Shown here in pieces: positions 62,401-64,000 of a stretch of DNA of 64,000 nucleotides. The notes beneath the pieces were generated by a model that did not search any database, was not told the origin of the DNA, and saw nothing but the letters and a program-made list of their open reading frames with translations. The DNA comes from Stentor coeruleus (Eukaryota; Ciliophora; Heterotrichea; Heterotrichida; Stentoridae): assembly GCA_001970955.1 (NCBI GenBank), contig MPUH01000071.1, forward strand, positions 57,003 to 121,002. The letters are read 5' to 3'. The translations under genes were made by a program, and so were the position numbers. The stretch's first letter is position 1. The number at the start of each line of letters is the position of its first letter.

Positions 62401-62889
62401 TTTATAAGATCCTGTGCTGGATATTGTGTTGCAACATATATTTTAGGTATTGGAGATAGGCATAATGGGAATATTATGATGACGAAAACTGGTCATCTTT
62501 TTCATATAGATTTTGGTCATTTTTTAGGTAATTTTAAAACTGCTTTAGGGATTCAACGTGAAAGGTCAAAGTTTGTTTTTACTGAAGAAATGTCATATGC
62601 TATGGGTGGACAAGCAAGTGATGGTTTTGAACAATTTAAAGAGTATTCGTGTAAAGCTTATAATTATATACGGAAACATGGAAGGAGGATTATGCATTTG
62701 TTTCTTTTTATGGTCACAGCTGGTATGCCGGAACTTAAGAAAAAGTCTGAGATTAAGTATTTGAGAGAAATGCTTAGTTTGAAACTTACGGAAATGGAAG
62801 CGAATAGTAAGTTTTTAGATGAGATTACTAACTCTTTGAACAATACTTTTAGGAGAATAGACAATTTATTTCATAACATTAGAAGGTAA
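59401..62889 (+). CDS. Phosphoinositide 3-kinase, class-I-like architecture (copy 2)
   Basis: 1162 residues, paralogous along the whole length to the PI3K at 43389-46976 and sharing RBD-like, C2, helical and kinase regions. Kinase motifs are 'KTGDDLRQD', the catalytic 'GIGDRHNGN', and 'HIDFGHFLG'. In the activation loop the second basic cluster (RERSKFVFT) is kept, but the first, KKKFG in copy 1, is replaced by 'KTALG', which may change lipid substrate. No intron. TAA stop. It is followed, tail to tail, by a PB1-FW-UBA paralog 177 nt away. Confidence 0.93.
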   Translation: MAKRSILLLDPGSKILYRYNFDTACWKTEEQYTEKASNDINNEIKTLDYLKAFELSGLTFKSPEATMYRNRILKENLIHPPACQYPSFTTFRELSSAFASVTSIKLSIDITRYVQEMTNSLSNSLASEVKNSFESSAESLRSSKSEILMDLYVSLVSTANEAIEDLAYQLKKNFNFSLNPLNPKNQLTFKVKGRKEYFTGNYPMLAYRSVRSSLRGMENLPVNLTEVPIDLDMPPSPYVDDDEPLDSLYNFFIHYQDVTIPKYPTNYSEIKLDKPRVELLQDFSPLQIRKEATTDLIKGTNLQNVAFSGECDWPFRIKICGIESLYNLFVEAFRGSATQNGTETPSYVVMPKLQEKKSEKKKDKRKSSSGLGNLERGDTVPLLKSKKSEKHQKNKEEFPERSPYINQGGSNNLSKNLSDEFNLPFTPYMLKYDVRILYGEDVLNECGKRTEYCPFAYSSRLMQTITFPIKVSEIPKESRIGISVYAVSQNSESFLIGSCARPIFDCRGIMITGLHGLNLWPFYKIEERITCMQEFWGVSTDYVSERAYFGRGVSSYTHCAKVYVSFDSYSSKEVVWSRKDYSYLQKIYKCLAQPKMRQGMLIRTHFKVDSKFQYTSGNIGGDPEEEKEMKYVKSRPQIEELASLEKVLLKDPLETLSKEEKKLLFICREHYKSVPTALPLFLKSVDWTKPLQVEEAYKTLYKWGGVQPEDALVLLNSDYPDEFVRLYAVKKIAQLSDEDLTLYILQLIQALTFENTHLSPLSNLILERALKNPHQIGHNLFWALRSQLHVKAVAERLGLILESFIMLCGSFREDLYKQVNFIEFYSDMSMRLSDADSFQDKERRLKILLEENLDKATNLCTLPVDNTLAISGPFVEKCKVMDSNKKPLWLTLQNSESSNTNIPIIFKTGDDLRQDIMSLQMIRIMDSIWLENGLDLRMKPYQVISTGDQSGIIEVVSNSDTTAKIHKDYGILGALRKEAFKDYMQKNNPDEEKFNKALDNFIRSCAGYCVATYILGIGDRHNGNIMMTKTGHLFHIDFGHFLGNFKTALGIQRERSKFVFTEEMSYAMGGQASDGFEQFKEYSCKAYNYIRKHGRRIMHLFLFMVTAGMPELKKKSEIKYLREMLSLKLTEMEANSKFLDEITNSLNNTFRRIDNLFHNIRR

Positions 62890-63066
62890 TGGACAAGTTT
62901 TTGAGATAAATTTTAGGTTTTTTAATATAATATACATGGTTTTGTTATTTTATTTATCATTAATCTTGATATATCATATAATTTCTTCATAGTTCATTAT
63001 AATTTACTAAAAAAAAAAAAGCGCTTCTGATCAAAATAATAACTAAAACTAATATTAACTACTCAT

Positions 63067-64000
63067 CTAACTATAAAGGATTTTAGATATCGCTAAATCC
63101 AAATCCCCACCATTTTCCTCTAAAGCTCTCAAAGCATCTTCTCTTGTAAAACCCATAGCAAGAAGAGTTTCAACTTTAGCAGTATTAGTTTCAGCTGAAG
63201 CATAAACTTTTGCCCTTAAAACCCCAGCACATTCTCCATTTACTGTTAAAGCCCAAGCTCCATTATGTTTACCTTGTTCTATCGGAACTTGTACATTTAT
63301 TGATATTAAACAAACTTCTCCAGGTTTAACTTCACTTATATAAACTGGTTCTAATAACTTAAGTGTACCATTGATATTTTCAATAAGAGAACCTTCATTC
63401 CAACTAATTTGACCTTTATTCATCACACTCCAGGTTATTATAATTGTACTACCACAACTAACAACCCAACGTTTAGGGAAACTTTTTTCTAATATTTTCA
63501 TCTTGTAGCCTTTAGAAACTTTACTTTTTTCTTTCCACATTTTCTTCATTTGTTTCTTCATTTTTTTACCCCATGGCATACCTTTAAGCATATTCATTAT
63601 ACCTCGACATCTGCCTCCACGTCCTCTAAATCCTCTTGCACAACGAGCCCAAGTATTTTCATCCCATTGTCCACAATTCTCACCTAAATGACTATATTCT
63701 GAGTTTTTTTCATTAGGTTCTTCAATCTTAAGCTCTTCATACTCTTCAGATATGTTTTTAGGCTTTATATACAGTTTTATTGAAGGTTTTTGGCTGTATA
63801 AAATATAAGCTTCTTCTAAATCCATATCATTGCCTATTGTAATATAGTCTCCCTCTTCATCTAGATAGGTTATGTGAAAGTTGCTACTCCCATACATGTT
63901 GTTTAGGGACTCCTGCAATTCTGCCCACGTGCTCGGCATAAGGTGCATGACCCTTATTTCCTCACCTCTCACGATTTTTAGAGTGATTTTTCTATTCTAT
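63067..64000 (-). CDS. PB1-FW-UBA protein, NBR1-like (copy 2), 5' end at window edge
   Basis: Paralog of the gene at 47593-48531, with the same order: PB1 ('KIVRGEEIR', OPCA 'DEEGDYITIGNDMDL'), cationic Gly/Arg segment, FW domain ('RWVVSCGSTIIITWSVMNKG') and UBA ('VETLLAMGFTREDALRALE'). The PB1 start is not in the window: upstream of 'KITLKIVRGEE' the frame meets TAG at 63997-63999, immediately preceded by the edge. A short intron ending in 'tag' there, with exon 1 outside, is likely. The open frame offers only a GTG at 63972, which I do not take as the start. TAG stop at 63067. Confidence 0.85.

Noticed and set aside
1-64000. Blepharisma or another ciliate with altered code as source
   Set aside because: Long conserved genes (EF-1alpha, two PI3Ks, transketolase) have no in-frame TGA, TAA or TAG, so no stop codon is reassigned; this with 15-nt introns favours Stentor.

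Overview
This window looks like macronuclear DNA from a heterotrich ciliate, most likely Stentor. The DNA is AT-rich, about 41 protein genes are packed onto both strands with short spacers, and genes are interrupted only by minute GT...AG introns. I located six introns by restoring conserved protein frames; five are exactly 15 nt and one is 16 nt, a size that is a hallmark of heterotrichs. The standard genetic code fits: TGA is never needed as a sense codon, which argues against Blepharisma, where TGA is Trp. No mobile element, CRISPR array, rRNA or convincing tRNA was seen.

Layout. 1-7.7 kb: partial NADP-isocitrate dehydrogenase, EF-1alpha, TMCO1, a C2orf81-like protein and a Ser/Thr kinase. 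8-18.5 kb: a TPR protein with a 15-nt intron, RRS1, a secreted protein, coiled-coil proteins, a WD40 gene broken by an apparent 1-nt frameshift, and a PB1-ZZ-UBA (p62-like) receptor. 19-25 kb: TauE/SafE-type transporter, DYRK kinase, mitochondrial DnaJ, cytosolic-type malate dehydrogenase and a lipid-anchored kinase. 25-38 kb: a WD40 plus ion-channel-like giant, AMPK-gamma-like CBS protein, EF-hand protein, SAXO microtubule protein, transketolase, and a single ORF joining a UBC-like domain to an ALG6/ALG8-type glucosyltransferase. 38-52 kb: DLST, serine carboxypeptidase, Rab GTPase, threonine dehydrogenase, class-I-like PI3-kinase, a PB1-FW-UBA (NBR1-like) protein, a MAM33/C1QBP-like protein, two unknowns and a MORN protein. 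52-64 kb: ankyrin-AGC kinase, coiled-coil unknowns, 3R-MYB, a second PI3-kinase and a second PB1-FW-UBA protein.

Themes. Several gene products look mitochondrial (IDH, MDH, DLST, TDH, DnaJ, MAM33-like). Signalling is strongly represented (four protein kinases, two PI3-kinases, Rab, AMPK gamma). Three selective-autophagy-receptor-like genes divide the domains of animal and plant NBR1 between them. Two PI3K/PB1-FW-UBA neighbour pairs are paralogous.

Sequence quality. Six single N bases are each flanked by a near-identical direct repeat (44-172 bp). Collapsing these restores intact reading frames in four genes, so they look like unmerged contig overlaps rather than biology. Coordinates and lengths of those genes should be read with that in mind.
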